64,000 nucleotides of DNA from Prorocentrum cordatum (Eukaryota > Sar > Dinophyceae > Prorocentrales > Prorocentraceae). Shown here one piece after another: positions 11,386 to 21,625 of the stretch. How positions within the stretch are numbered: position 1 is the stretch's first letter; the number at the start of each line of letters is the position of its first letter. The position numbers were made by a program, and so were the translations under genes. Below the pieces are notes generated by a model. It saw nothing but the letters and a program-made list of their open reading frames with translations. It was not told where the DNA came from and did not search any database. The stretch covers positions 1 to 64,000 of the forward strand of contig CAUYUJ010021163.1 of NCBI GenBank assembly GCA_963575745.1. Direction: 5' to 3'.

Positions 11386-11699
11386 GATGAGTGTTTGCTT
11401 TGGGCGGGCTGAGTCGTTCTGGAATCCAGGCAGAAGGCACGCACCAGTGGCGGATCGCCTGTGGCCACTGCTTGACGCATTGGCCTCCGGGGAGGTGGAG
11501 CGATTTTTCCTTTCCACTGATGCTTGCTAGCCGCATCGTTCCCGGCACATCCGCCACAGTCTGGCTGGTCGCCATGTTGATGCAGGCTGGCTGGTGATGC
11601 AAAGCGAGTCCGACGAGGCGAGTGCTCCGGGCAATCACGCATCTGTGCAGTTCTGCGCTCGCTCATCCGTCTCTGCCGGCCTTCGCCTCTCTCCGATTT

Positions 11700-11990
11700 T
11701 AGGATTGCACCAGGCAGCTTCGAAGGAGGAGGAGACGGAAAGGAAGAGGACGAGGATGAAGAGGGGCAGGAAGGGCAGGAGGAGGAGGAGGGGAGCAGGA
11801 TTGCCTCGGAGTGGGGGTACTTACCGCGACCTACTGCTGCCGCTGCTCCTCTTGCTCCTCCTGCTTCTCCTGTTCTTCCTCCTACTCGCTCCTCCTCCTC
11901 CCTCCTCCTCCCCTCCCCCTTCTTCTCCTCCTCCTCCTCCTCCTCCTCCTCCTCTTTCTCCTCCTCCTCCCAAGAATCCCAGGGGAGGGG
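11700..11990 (+). repeat. GGA array then TCC array (inverted polarity)
   Basis: A purine block (11725-11795) is followed by a pyrimidine TCC block (about 11835-11970) on the same strand, so the two could fold back on each other across a short spacer. Confidence 0.85.
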
Positions 11991-12463
11991 AAAGGAGTGG
12001 GAGGAGGGAGGAGGGACGAGTAGGACGAGGAAGACGAGGGGGGGAAAACTGGGATGGATGGGGGCCCAGACCTCCGAGGACTCACCGCTCCCGAGCCCGT
12101 GGGCGGCCTCCAGACGCGGAACAGAACGGCCATCCTCCGGGGCGCGATTCGTGTCGAGGTGCCCACTCGTCTCTCCGCCTCGTCCTCTGCGTTGTCCTCG
12201 CCCTCGTCCTCCTCCCCGGGCAGAGAGGTCCTCCCCACCTGTTCTTTATCTCCCTCTCCTCGCGCACGACATGCCCAGGGATGGGTGGAGGGGCGAGGAG
12301 GCCAACGGCGGGGGAAAGGGAGGGGACGAGGAGGGACCAGGAGGACAAGGTGGGGGGGGACAAGGAGGATAAGGGAGGGGCCAGGCGGGGAGGACAAGGA
12401 GGACAAGGGGAGGGGTAATGGGGAGGGATGTGGGAGGTGGGGAAGGGGCGGGATGCGGGCAAG
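11990..12463. other. Purine-biased spacer, no gene
   Basis: Contains GGACAAGGAGGACAAGGG-type repeats from 12290 to 12450 just upstream of the deaminase exon. No gene recognised. Confidence 0.5.
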
Positions 12464-12570
12464 GTGGGGTGCGTCATCGTCGGTACCGACCGCGAGATCC
12501 GCAGCACTGGCTTCAACGGCTTTCCGCGCGGCATCTCGGACTCGGTCGAGCGCTACAGCAATCGGGACCC
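12464..12570 (+). CDS. dCMP deaminase, exon with VGCVIVG...GFNGFPRG
   Basis: Reads VGCVIVGTDREIRSTG, then FNGFPRGISDSVERYSNRD. This is the second strand and substrate loop of dCMP deaminases: V-G-x-x-I-V, then I-x-x-x-G-F/Y-N-G-F/M-P-x-G. The acceptor is AG at 12462-12463 and the first codon is GTG, phase 0, exactly continuing SKDPSTQ at 5585. The 3' limit is uncertain; GACCC followed by GCGTTC could be a GC donor at 12571. The zinc ligands (HAE and PCxxC) lie in later exons that I did not find. The about 6.9-kb separation from the upstream exon is long but fits dinoflagellate introns. Family assignment is strong; gene structure is inferred. Confidence 0.8.
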
Positions 12571-12892
12571 GCGTTCTCGGACAGGGGAAGGGGGAGTCTG
12601 TAAGGGCTTGGCGATTCTTGTCCACTCGACTTGCGGGGATCAAGCTAGAGAAGGCGAGGCCGCTCTGTTCGATTCGTTGCCAATCCAGATAGATCGAGAA
12701 TCCAGAGACATCTAGCCTGGAGACATCCAGGTACATATTACTAGATCATTCAATGTCCAGTGCGAGTCGAGGGACAACAGAAGTCATTAAGCCCTTACCG
12801 TAGTAGGGGTCCGATCGAACAGGGTTCGGCCGCCATGCGGGGCACGGACTGGAGCTGGAAACATGTGCGCTAAGGCATCGTTCTATGAGGGA
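12571..12892. other. Probable intron, nothing recognised
   Basis: Ordinary sequence without repeats or a supported frame. Confidence 0.5.
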
Positions 12893-13028
12893 CGCAGGAG
12901 GAGGAAGAGGAGGAAGAGGCGGATGAGGAGAAGGAGGGGGAGGAGAAGCAGGAGGAGGAGGAGGAGGGGAGGAGGAGGAGGAGGAGGAGCAGGAGGAGGA
13001 GGAGGAGGAGGAGGAACAGGAGACGAGA
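12893..13028 (+). repeat. GGA triplet array
   Basis: Purine array of GGA units with GGAGGC interruptions. Confidence 0.95.
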
Positions 13029-13282
13029 GAAGAGGAAGAAGGAACACAACGATGGGCTCCTGCCTCAGAAATCATCCCACCTCGTGACGGGTCTCCCTCT
13101 TCCCCGAAAGGGGTCTGCCTGGTTCCGGTCGCTGCAGTCCGCCAGGGGGAGCCACTCGGCCGCTTGACGTTCGGGTATCGGCCGCGATTGCTTCTGCCCC
13201 GTGAAATTTTACTTCCTGTCGCGCATCACCTGGCTCCAGTCGCCCAAGGGGGCTCTGGCTGTAGCTTTTGTGAGCTCCCACG

Positions 13283-14160
13283 CGGGATCGGCGGATTTCC
13301 ACAGTTGTATCGACCTTTTAAGATCCGACGTAGCGAAACAATGGCAACATCGGAAAACATCACGACCGGAGCCCCAGACCCTATCTTTCTGCGTCACTTT
13401 TCGCGCTGGATCGATCTGTCAGGGTCCCGGGGCCCGAAACTGTTCGAAAACGCCCGGCTCTAGAGAATTGCGGCGCCAGGCTCTGAAGGGCGGATTTCCA
13501 CAGTTGGATCGAGCCCTCACCCGAGCCTCCCGGATGGTTGTGTGGGTGCCTCAGCACTCGCTTGCCCTGACATTGCGGATTCCTCAGCGGGGGCCTGGGC
13601 CTCGTAGGTGCTCGGCTCGGGGGACAGTGCTCCCAGCTGATTGTGGAGTCTCAGACACACGTCGACCCCACTCTGGCAAGAACTTGGCGCCCCAGCCCAG
13701 CGCGGGAGAGCCCCCCGAACGAGGCCCAAACAGTGGCCGAACACTGGCCTGATATGGGCCAAACATTTCCCAAATCCGAGTGGGGCGCAAGAGCCATGAT
13801 GACGCAAAATAAATCATGGCAGGCTATCGTATCTGCAACTGGTTCGTCGGGCCGTCGCGGTGCGTTCTGTCTCGGTGTGGATGGATTGGCTGGGGCTGCG
13901 CAAGCGTAGCCATCAACTGAATCCACATATTGAACTGCAGCCATTGGAGCTCCACGTACCTCCACAGCGGCCACGGCCCCTATCATCTCTTACGCGCCCT
14001 GCTTCCAATGCAGCGGCTGCCGAACTATTTCCACAGTTGGGTCGGGCCACCACCCGAAGCTCCTGGGTGATAGTGCGGGCGCCTCGGCACTCGCTTGACC
14101 TAGTCACGGGTTCTTGATGGTGCCTGGGCTTGGGAGATATTCGGCACGGGGGGCCAATGA
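13283..14160 (+). repeat. Dispersed repeat around TTTCCACAGTTG, three copies
   Basis: GGCGGATTTCCACAGTTG starts copies at about 13283 and 13491, and CTATTTCCACAGTTGGGTCG at about 14025. The 13491 and 14025 copies share about 140 bp, including GCACTCGCTTGACC-type sequence and GGGGGCCTGGGC. Sequence between copies is single-copy and has no gene I can support. Confidence 0.7.
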
Positions 14161-14474
14161 TCCCAACCGACATGGGTGGATGGACACTTGTGGGTGGAAC
14201 TACGCAGACCTTTACACCAACGACCTCCGCATCATGAGGTAGCCACCCGGGCCCTACTACCATCATTAAATCAATCATCTCTCTCTCTCTCTTTCTTCCC
14301 AGCTGCCATGGCGAGCGACATAATTCAGTGTTTTTCAACGCTTCCGGCAACTAAATGAATGAGAGACACGCCACCTTTTTTATCAACCTCAACTCTCTTT
14401 CTTCCGCCCTCTCACCTTACAGCTGGGGGGGATGGCTGCGTCAGATCGCCACTATAGCCAACAGCTTTAAGCTC
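14161..14474. other. No gene seen
   Basis: Ordinary sequence with a short CT dinucleotide tract near 14278. Nothing recognised. Confidence 0.5.
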
Positions 14475-15162
14475 TACTGGGGGAGGAGGAGGAGGAGGAG
14501 GAGGATGAGGAGGAGGAGGAGGAGTTAGGAGGAGGAAGAGGAGGAGAGGAGGAGGAGGAGGAGGAGGAGGAGGAGTGAGGAGGAGGAGGAGGAGGAGCAG
14601 GAGGAGGAGGAGCAGGAGGAGGAGGAGGAGGAGGAGCAAGGAGGGAGGAAGGGAGGAGGAGGAGGAGGAGGAGGAGGAGGAGGAGGAGGTGCGGAGGATG
14701 GCGAGGAGGAGGGAGAGGAGGAGGAGAAGAGAGAGAGGAGGCGGGGGAGGAGGAGGAGGAGGAGGAGGAGGAGGAGGGGGAGGAGAGGAGGAGGAGGAGG
14801 AGGAGGAGGAGGAGGCGGAGGGGAGGAGGAGGAGGAGGAGGAGGAGGAGGAGGAGGAGGAGGAGGGGAGGAGGAGGAGGAAGGAGAGGAGAGGAGGAGGA
14901 GGAGCCGAGGAGGAGGAGGGAGGAGGAGGAGGAGAGCAGGAGGGGTGAGGAGAGGAGCATGAGATAGGAGGAGGAGGAGGAGGAGGAGGAGAAGGGGAGA
15001 GGAAGAGGGGGAGGAGGAGGGGCAGGAGGGAGGGAGGAGGGAGAGGAGGAGGATGGAGGAAGAGAGAAGGAGGAGGGGGAGGAGGAGGTGGAGGGGGAGG
15101 AGGAGGAGGAGGAGGAGGAGGATGAGGAGGAGGAGGAGGGGAAGACGACGACGACGACGACG

Positions 15163-15193
<31 letters not shown>

Positions 15194-15197
15194 GGCT

Positions 15198-15231
<34 letters not shown>

Positions 15232-15395
15232 ATGATGGTGGTGATGGTGGTGGTGGTGATGATGATGATGAGGATCATGATGATGATGATAAGGATTGGG
15301 CTGATGGTGATGGTCGTGGTGATGATGCAGGCGATGAGTATGATGCTGCTGCTGAGGATGATGATGCTGATGATGACGATGACGATGATGACGAC

Positions 15396-15432
<37 letters not shown>

Positions 15433-15645
15433 CTGACGGTGACGATGATGCTGATGATGATGATGCTGATTATGAGGATGATGATGATGCTGCTGCTGAT
15501 GATGATGATGATGACGAGGAGGAGGAGGAGGAGGAGGAGGAGGATGATGATGCTGATGAGGCTGATGATGACGACGACGATGATGATGAACACTTTGCAG
15601 GTGATACTGATGATGCTGATGATGAGGATGATTCTCCAAATAGGC
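14475..15645 (+). repeat. GGA array passing into GAC, TGC and GAT arrays
   Basis: About 680 bp of GGA-type triplets (14475-15150), then GAC (15145-15165), TGC (15165-15210) and GAT/GAC mixtures to 15645. Because units change but the triplet period is kept, frames of 390 codons stay open on the minus strand. These are artefacts (poly-Ser/Pro/His). Confidence 0.95.
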
Positions 15646-15689
15646 TTGCCCTACAGGAGTCCTAGCTCATCATGAGTAATTGGTCTTTA

Positions 15690-15935
15690 GCACCCCTCCT
15701 TTTTCCCAATGGCACCCCCCTCTATTTCCAATGGCACCCCCCTCCCCCTTCTTCCAATGACCCCCCCTTATTTCCAATGGCACTCCTTGCTTGCCCTTTC
15801 TTGCTTGCACTTGATCGCTTGCCCTTGCTTGCTCTTGCTTGCTCTTGCTTGCCCTTGCTTGTTTGCATGTTTGTTATTGCTTGCTTGCGCTTGCCTGCTT
15901 CCGCTTGCTTGCTTGCGCTTGCTTGATTTTGCTCC
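15690..15935 (+). repeat. TTCCAATGGCACCCCCC and TTGCTTGCCC repeats
   Basis: Four or five copies of an about 24-bp unit TTTCCAATGGCACCCCC, followed by a TTGCTTGC(T/C)C repeat of about 12 bp. Confidence 0.85.
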
Positions 15936-16037
15936 TCCAGTCCTCCTCCCGTCCTGCTCCCCCCTCCTTTCGTCCTCCTCCCATTCTCCTCTCGTCCTCC
16001 TCCTGTCCTCCTATCTATTTGGAGTCAACGCTGGCTG

Positions 16038-16039
16038 AT

Positions 16040-16130
<91 letters not shown>
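16038..16130 (+). repeat. ATG triplet array, about 30 units
   Basis: Perfect (GAT)n, continuing into AGTAGT and GGA triplets. Confidence 0.98.
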
Positions 16131-16284
16131 GTAGGAGTAGTAGTAGGAGGAGGATGACGAGGAGGAGGAGGAGGAAGACCTGTGTAAACCTACGATTCAT
16201 CAGCGAGGTTGGAATACACCCTTTCTTCAAGCTCTCTCTTTATAGGCCCCTACAAGGGCTCGTTTCCATGGACGGAGGTGTCGC

Positions 16285-16760
16285 GTTGGGGGACAACCGT
16301 GCAAAAACCCTGAAGCGTGCCCAAATACCATTCTCAGGACTTCAACGCCACGAGTTAACCTGAGTGTGAGGTCTTGGCGATCCCGGATCGTGCCAGAATG
16401 CCACCCCTGGGGCTACAACGCAGCGAATCAGCGTAACCGTTGCGTCCCGGCATTTTTGAATCGGTCCAACACACCGTTTCTGGTACGTTAACGATTCACG
16501 ATGAGAATTCGTATAGAACGAATGTGCGCGGCGCTAAGGCGAGAGCCACATTTTGAAAGGGAGCCGCCCTCAATCCGTGAAACTCTCGGGAACTTTTTAG
16601 ACGAATGTGTGCGGCGCTAAGGCGAGAGCCGCATTTTGAAAACGACCCGTCCTCAATCCGTGAAGCTCCTGCAAATTGTGAAGACGAAGGTGCGCGGCGC
16701 CAAGGCGAGAGCCACATTCTGAAAACCATCCGCCCTCCATCTGTGAAGCTGCTCTCAGGA
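16285..16760 (+). repeat. Composite dispersed repeat B, copy 1
   Basis: A 5' part has two or three diverged copies of an about 60-70 bp unit (GACTTCAACGCC, CGCGAATCAGCG-like). A 3' part has three about 88-bp tandem copies starting ACGAATGTGCGCGGCGCTAA and containing AGCCACATTTTGAAA and TCAATCCGTGAAGCT. The same two parts, in the same order and orientation, recur at 23105-23490. Confidence 0.8.
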
Positions 16761-16969
16761 TCTTCGAGTCCAGGGTCGCAACTGGTGAGGACGTCTCGGC
16801 CGCAACGCCCCGCCCGCCCCCTCGACCGGCCTCGGGTAGCGACAGGGAGGAGTTTCATCTACAAGGCAAAGGACTGGAGGGCGCAGAAGGGCAAGCCCAG
16901 GGCCAGCGGGGCCCCCTCGCCTCTCGCCTCCCGCCTCTCGGGGACTCGCGCGGCGGGGGCCCGCGCTCC
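16761..16969. other. GC-rich stretch, possible exon
   Basis: The plus frame reads FIYKAKDWRAQKGKPRASGA after GGAGGAG. It is a coding-like snippet with no family I recognise, running into the triplet array and the assembly gap. Confidence 0.25.
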
Positions 16970-16990
16970 AGGGGGAGCGAGGAGGAGGAG

Positions 16991-17090
16991 NNNNNNNNNN
17001 NNNNNNNNNNNNNNNNNNNNNNNNNNNNNNNNNNNNNNNNNNNNNNNNNNNNNNNNNNNNNNNNNNNNNNNNNNNNNNNNNNNNNNNNNN
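16991..17090. other. Assembly gap of 100 N
   Basis: Exactly 100 N, the conventional placeholder for a gap of unknown length, inside a GGA array (16979-17145). Real sequence of any length may be missing here, including exons of the deaminase gene whose known exons flank it. Confidence 0.99.
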
Positions 17091-17145
17091 GAGGAGGAGG
17101 AGGAGGAGGGCGAGGAGGAGGAGGAGGAGGAGGAGGAGGAGGAAA

Positions 17146-17426
17146 AGGGCAGGAGTTGGAGAGCCTGCTCGGTTCTGCCCGTCCATGCCTACATTCCGCC
17201 ACCCGCTCGGGACGTTCGAGAAGGATACACCCCCAGGAGACCATTCGGACGCACCTCTGTCGGGAACGGATGCCCTCCCCATCGGATATTGTAGTGGCCT
17301 CCGGCCAGTGCCGCCGATCCTGGGCGCTCCTGCTGCTATTATTGTTGAAATGGACGGTGACGACGACAACGGGCGACCAACGGTCGACGAGCGGGATAAT
17401 TACGACGACGACCGACGAAGGAGTTT
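17146..17426. other. Short single-copy stretch
   Basis: Open in several frames (for example TFRHPLGTFEKDTPPGDH) but no recognised protein. Confidence 0.3.
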
Positions 17427-17427
17427 A

Positions 17428-17479
<52 letters not shown>

Positions 17480-17480
17480 T
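17427..17480 (+). repeat. GAC triplet array
   Basis: Perfect (GAC)n of about 18 units. Confidence 0.97.
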
Positions 17481-17619
17481 GACGGCGAACGGCTGCCGAC
17501 GGCCGACGACCAACGACTGGTGACGGCGACGGGTGGAAGGTTCTTCGTTCATCGCTTTCGCTTCCGAGCAATACCAAGTCAGGCCGTGCACCTCTGGCCT
17601 GGCAGCACGCGAGTGAGCG

Positions 17620-18200
17620 CCTCTTGGGGCCTCTTGGTTCTTGGGGCTTCTTGGGGGCCTTTGGGGCCTCTTGGGGGCCTCTCGGGGTCCTCTTGGGGGC
17701 CTCTTGGGGACCTCTTAGGGGCCTCTGGAGGCCCCTTGGGAGCGCCTCGGGGGCATCTTGGGGGCTCTTGGGGTCATCTTGGTGTGGAGGACTGGAAGGG
17801 TCCGTTCGGGTTCACCCTGTTGAGGCCATCTTGGGGGCCTCTCGGGGTCGTCTTGGGGGGCCTCCAGGGCTATATTGGGGCCCTCTTGGACCGTCTTGGC
17901 TCCTCTTGGGGGCCTCTTGGGCTGTCTTGGGGCGATCTTGGGGGCCTCTTGGACCGTCTTCGGCGCTTCTAAGACGGAAAAGGCGATAATGCTAAAATGC
18001 TTCAAATCCTATCAGCAACTTTATTATTGTACCCTTCTTGAGGCCCTCTTGGGGGTCCTCTTGGGATCTCCTTTAGGCGTCTTGGAGGCCTCTTGGGCCG
18101 TCTTCAGGCCATCTTGGGCGTCCAGGAGCGCTCTTGGGCCGTTTCGGGCGCCTCCTGGACCGTCTTGGTGGCCTCCTGGGCCCCTTTTGGCTCGTCTTGG
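17620..18200 (-). repeat. Degenerate CCAAGA repeat block, inverted copy
   Basis: Repeated CTTGGGGGCCTCTTGG phrases, the reverse complement of the CCAAGAGGCCCC family. The core appears reversed at 17955-17985 (TTCTAAGACGGAAAAGGCG), interrupted by an AT-rich stretch. Confidence 0.75.
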
Positions 18201-18214
18201 GGCGGTTTGGGATT

Positions 18215-18500
18215 CCCGGGGGGGCAGGTGAGGGAAAGAAAGGAGTGGAGGCGATGAAGCCCCCCCCTCCTCCACCCAGCCCCCCTCAGCTGAGCTGTTA
18301 AGCTTTATTAAGCTCACACGCGGCCTCCTGGCCCTTTGGACCGTCTTGGGGCGGGTTTTTGGATTCCGGGGGGGGGGTGGGGAAAGAAAGCGTGGACCCG
18401 ATGAACCCCCCCCCGCTTCCCCCCCCTACCCCGGCAGAGCCACCCCGGCCCCCCCCCAGCTGAGCTGAAGCTCAGGTTGTAGCTTTCTTATACTCACACG
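18215..18500 (+). repeat. Two tandem copies of about 145 bp
   Basis: Each copy has GGAT(T)CCGGGGGGG, GGGGAAAGAAAG, GATGAA(G/C)CCCCCCC, a CAGCTGAGCTG palindrome and an ACTCACACGC end. Confidence 0.75.
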
Positions 18501-19395
18501 CTGGATCGGCGGATTTCCCGGATAGCTCCTTGGAGAGCTGCAGGGTTGTAGAAGCCGGCACCGCATGGTAGCCCAGGAGCTCGTTCCGGCTTCGTGAAAA
18601 ATCCCCGGCGCGCCCTGCCTGAATTTGTAGCGTGTCCCGTCAGGCCTTTTACCAGGCGTTTCCTAATACGTACGTATGCCGGGAAGCTCTCCACAAGCTC
18701 CTTCGGAAGCTCCTTCGAGGAGCTTCCAGAGGTCCCTCGACAGGCCTTTAATTGGACGGCCTTCGAATTCTGGTGCTACGCCATCCGGGTTTTGGACTAC
18801 ACAAGTATCTCAGGGGTAGGCCCAACATTTGATCCCTTGCTACCAGTGTCCAGCACCAGGTCGACAGGGCGTCGCAGCGGCGCTCAAAAACCCGTGTCTG
18901 GCCCAGAAGACGCGGCGGCCGCAGTGCCGCAGCCGGTATGCAGTCGGGCCGCTGCAGAAGGAACTTTTTTCGTTGGGGAGGGGCTCAGTGTTCCTTCATG
19001 GTTGTTCAGTTTGTCTTATGTTGTCCTTGGGTTTTCTCAGGGAAGTCGAAGTCTTACTTATGGAAAGAAGGGGCCTCGTTCCTTATCTAAGGTTTCTTAT
19101 AACAGCGTTTCGAATGTATCGACGAGGAAGCAGGGTCATGAGCTCGTTGCAGCTCAGCTCTGACCTCGCCGAGCTCCTGTGGAAGAGTCGGCGGCGAGCC
19201 CGGGGGGCGAAGTGAGAAGGGGCGGGCCTTCTCAGAAGGCTCGGAAGTCCCCCTGCCTCCGGAGAGGTTTTCGAAGCTTTCCCCGAAGAGACAGAAAGTT
19301 TCTCAGAAGGCGCGAGGACTTCTGAGAAGTCCCGCCACCTTCTGAGAAGGCCTTCTCTTTCTCACTTCCCCCCTCGGTCGCCGCCGAAAGAGGGG
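18500..19395. other. Region with short palindromes, no firm gene
   Basis: A 190-codon plus frame (18594-19163) has low-GC third positions and no domain; I do not call it. Hairpin-prone phrases occur: CTCCTTCGGAAGCTCCTTCG near 18700, and five copies of CTTCTGAGAAG or CTTCTCAGAAGG between 19208 and 19350. Confidence 0.35.
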
Positions 19396-19490
19396 GAGAT
19401 GATGAGGGGGGAGGGGGAGGAGAAGGAGGAGGAGGAGGAGGCGGAGGAGGAGGCGGAGGAGGAGGGGGAGGAGAAGGAGGAGGAGGAGCC
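19395..19490 (+). repeat. GGA/GGC purine array
   Basis: Triplet purine array. Confidence 0.95.
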
Positions 19491-19612
19491 TTTGAGCTGT
19501 CTTGGGGTGTTGGGCCAGCCTTGCTGTTGTCTCTTGACACTGCTCGGTGCTTCTCTGGGGTGGGGGTCTGGAGCGACCTCGGAGCCTCAGGGAGTGAGTG
19601 AGGGAGAGGATC

Positions 19613-19661
19613 GGTGTGCGTGTGTGTGCGTGTAAGTGTGTGTGTGTGAGAGAGAGAGAGT
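19613..19661 (+). repeat. GT then GA dinucleotide tract
   Basis: (GT)n with interruptions followed by (GA)n. Confidence 0.95.
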
Positions 19662-20161
19662 GATTATGGAGCCCTCTGACTGGCAACGCTCGATCCGCAA
19701 TCTTGGGTGCAATTCGTGCGGACGCGCCCCGTACATACCCAGACATCCGACCAGGTGCTGCTTTCCGCGCGCGGCCCCAGCCCCACCCCTTTCCCTGGGG
19801 TTCTATCTCGTCCTCGACGGACCCATGCCCGACGAAAGGCCCTTCGGAGGCCTGAGCGGATAAAGAAACAAAAAGCAAAAAAAACAATAACAAACAAACA
19901 ACAACCATTAAGAGCACACACACACATAATTAAACAACGCCTGCAATGGAACAAACGGATGATCGGAGGTCCGGGCACCCGCGTTGCGACCGTGGTGCCG
20001 CTTCGCCAGCGGAGGCGGGAGCGAGTGCGCGGGGCGGCCGGCGCACCCCCAGGACAGGATATCCTTCACCGCGCAGCAGAGCCAGAAGGGCGTGCAGGCC
20101 TCTCCGGCCTCCTCGTCCTTCGCGTCCTCGTCCTCCACGCCCTCGTCCTCGCCCTCCTCCG

Positions 20162-20162
<1 letters not shown>
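19662..20162. other. Single-copy stretch, no gene named
   Basis: Open frames exist on both strands (plus AHPQDRISFTAQQSQKGVQA near 20050). An A-rich segment lies at 19863-19930. I recognise no family. Confidence 0.3.
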
Positions 20163-20195
<33 letters not shown>

Positions 20196-20610
20196 ATCTG
20201 CGTCGTCGCCGCTTCTGGCCCACCGCAATTCGGCGCGACACGCCGACCATGTCACCAGCTCCAGGCGCCAGCGGCTCGAGCTTTGAAGCGGCATTTTCCA
20301 AACCTGCGAAGTCGTCGCCGTCGTCGTCGTCGAAATCATCGAAGTCGTCGTCGCCGAAACCGTCAAAGTCGTCGTCGTCGTCGTCGTCGTCCAAGTCGAG
20401 GCGACGACGACGAGGAGCGCGGCGCGACCGTGCCGCCCCCCGCGGCGGGGCCCCGCCCTCGCGCGCGGCCCTCCCCCCCCCCCCGACGGGCCCGGCGCAG
20501 GGCCCAATGACACGCATGATTTCCCACATCCTCCTCCTCCTCCCTCCTCCTCCTCCTCCTCCTCCCTCCTCCTCCTCCTCCTCCTCCTCCTCCTCGTCCT
20601 CCTCCTCCGT
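20163..20610 (+). repeat. CTG, GTC and TCC triplet arrays
   Basis: CTG array at 20163-20194, TCG/GTC-rich array at 20310-20410, TCC array at 20522-20605. Between them, CTTCTGGCCCACCGCAATTC and then GGCGCGACACGC at 20212-20245 resembles 6343-6375, another small dispersed repeat. Confidence 0.9.
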
Positions 20611-21064
20611 CGGCCAGCGCGGCGCTCTTTGGCCACTCTCACCGCGCCACGCCCACTGACCGGGACGGGCGACTCGGAGAAGCTCCGCCGCCAGCCAGCG
20701 CGCCGGCCAGACGGCCGGCGCGGCACCGATCATGCGTGTAATTGGCGATGGGCCGATCAGTTTGCTCTTGCTGGCCGCGAGCGCACAGAAGGTGCAAATG
20801 ATGGCGCAAGGGGCCCCACAAGAGGTGTACAAGCTTGGCTCTTTGGGTGGAGTCAGAAACCCAAGGCCAGGCACATCGCAACTGGGGGAACCTGGATCGA
20901 CCACGGTGCTCCCCAAGCAGTGCTTGCACTGAAGGGGTCCTCGCTGAAGTGGGAAGAGTGTGGCGGAAGTTCTGGACCCATTTCGGTACGGGCCCCCTGG
21001 AATTCCATGAGCAGTGCTTGCACCAAACTGGCCCTCGTAGAGGTTGTAAGGGTTGGACGTGAAG
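20611..21064. other. Region upstream of the cold-shock exons
   Basis: Contains CAGTGCTTGCA twice (20918 and 21013). No independent gene recognised; upstream exons of the cold-shock gene could lie here. Confidence 0.35.
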
Positions 21065-21136
21065 GCCACAGACGTAGCGGCGCTCTCAACCGGGCCAGGC
21101 GGAGCTTTGCACTTCTTCGGAGAAGTCAAGTCCTCA
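21065..21136 (+). pseudogene. Truncated duplicate of the cold-shock exon
   Basis: Reads ATDVAALSTGPGGALHFFGE, then VKS, and then diverges (SCRFRQAC). It matches the first 24 codons of the exon at 21300 (ATDITVLSTGPDGAQHFFGE) at protein and DNA level, offset by 235 bp. It loses the RNA-binding KGFGFIS segment, so it is either a dead duplicate or an alternative exon. Confidence 0.65.
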
Positions 21137-21299
21137 TGCCGGTTCAGGCAGGCCTGTAATCGGAATCAGGCTCTCCAGCGCGTTCTGGCTGGAACGCTTC
21201 GAACTAGCAGACCTCAGAGGTCCCCAAATCGATCCCGATTCGATGTTGTCCCGATCTTGGTTTCGTCTTACTCTTTTCCTCCCCTCGACACGGTGGCAG

Positions 21300-21431
21300 G
21301 CCACGGACATAACGGTGTTGTCAACTGGACCAGACGGAGCCCAGCATTTCTTCGGGGAGGTCAAGTCCTATAATGCCCTCAAGGGCTTCGGGTTCATCTC
21401 GGGGCCCGCAGTCGAGAAGGTGTTCGGCAAG
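21300..21431 (+). CDS. Cold-shock-domain protein, N-terminal exon
   Basis: A 132-bp exon of 44 codons in phase 0. It reads HFFGEVKSYNALKGFGFISG, then PAVEKVFGK. G-x-V-K-S/W-F/Y-N...K-G-F/Y-G-F-I is strand 1 and the RNP1 motif of a cold-shock domain, which binds single-stranded nucleic acid. The inserted loop before F-G-K-D is usual in dinoflagellate members. The acceptor AG at 21298-21299 follows a pyrimidine tract (TTACTCTTTTCCTCCCC). The exon ends AAG, and the next bases GACCAG act as a GA donor if the join to 24163 is right. The join restores FGK-DVFV. Confidence 0.8.
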
Positions 21432-21444
21432 GACCAGCGGCAGG

Positions 21445-21625
21445 GGGGCCATGAGAGGAGAAGAATGAAGAGGAGGAGGAGGAGGAGGAGGAAAAGGAGA
21501 AGGAGGACGAGGAGGAACGGGATGGTGAGGAAAAATGAGAGGAGGGAGAGTGGGAGGTGGAGGAGGAGGAGAGTGAGGAGGAGGAGGACGAGGAGGAGGA
21601 GGAGGAGGAGGAGGAGGAGGAGAGG
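21445..21625 (+). repeat. GGA array inside the cold-shock intron
   Basis: Triplet purine array starting 14 bp into the proposed intron. Confidence 0.95.

Noticed and set aside
14412-15675. Frames of 390 or more codons on both strands
   Set aside because: They follow GGA, GAC, TGC and GAT triplets with no stop in the unit; composition is poly-Ser/Pro/His or Met. No domain.
18594-19163. 190-codon open frame as a gene
   Set aside because: No domain, no support from composition, and it crosses short palindromic repeats.
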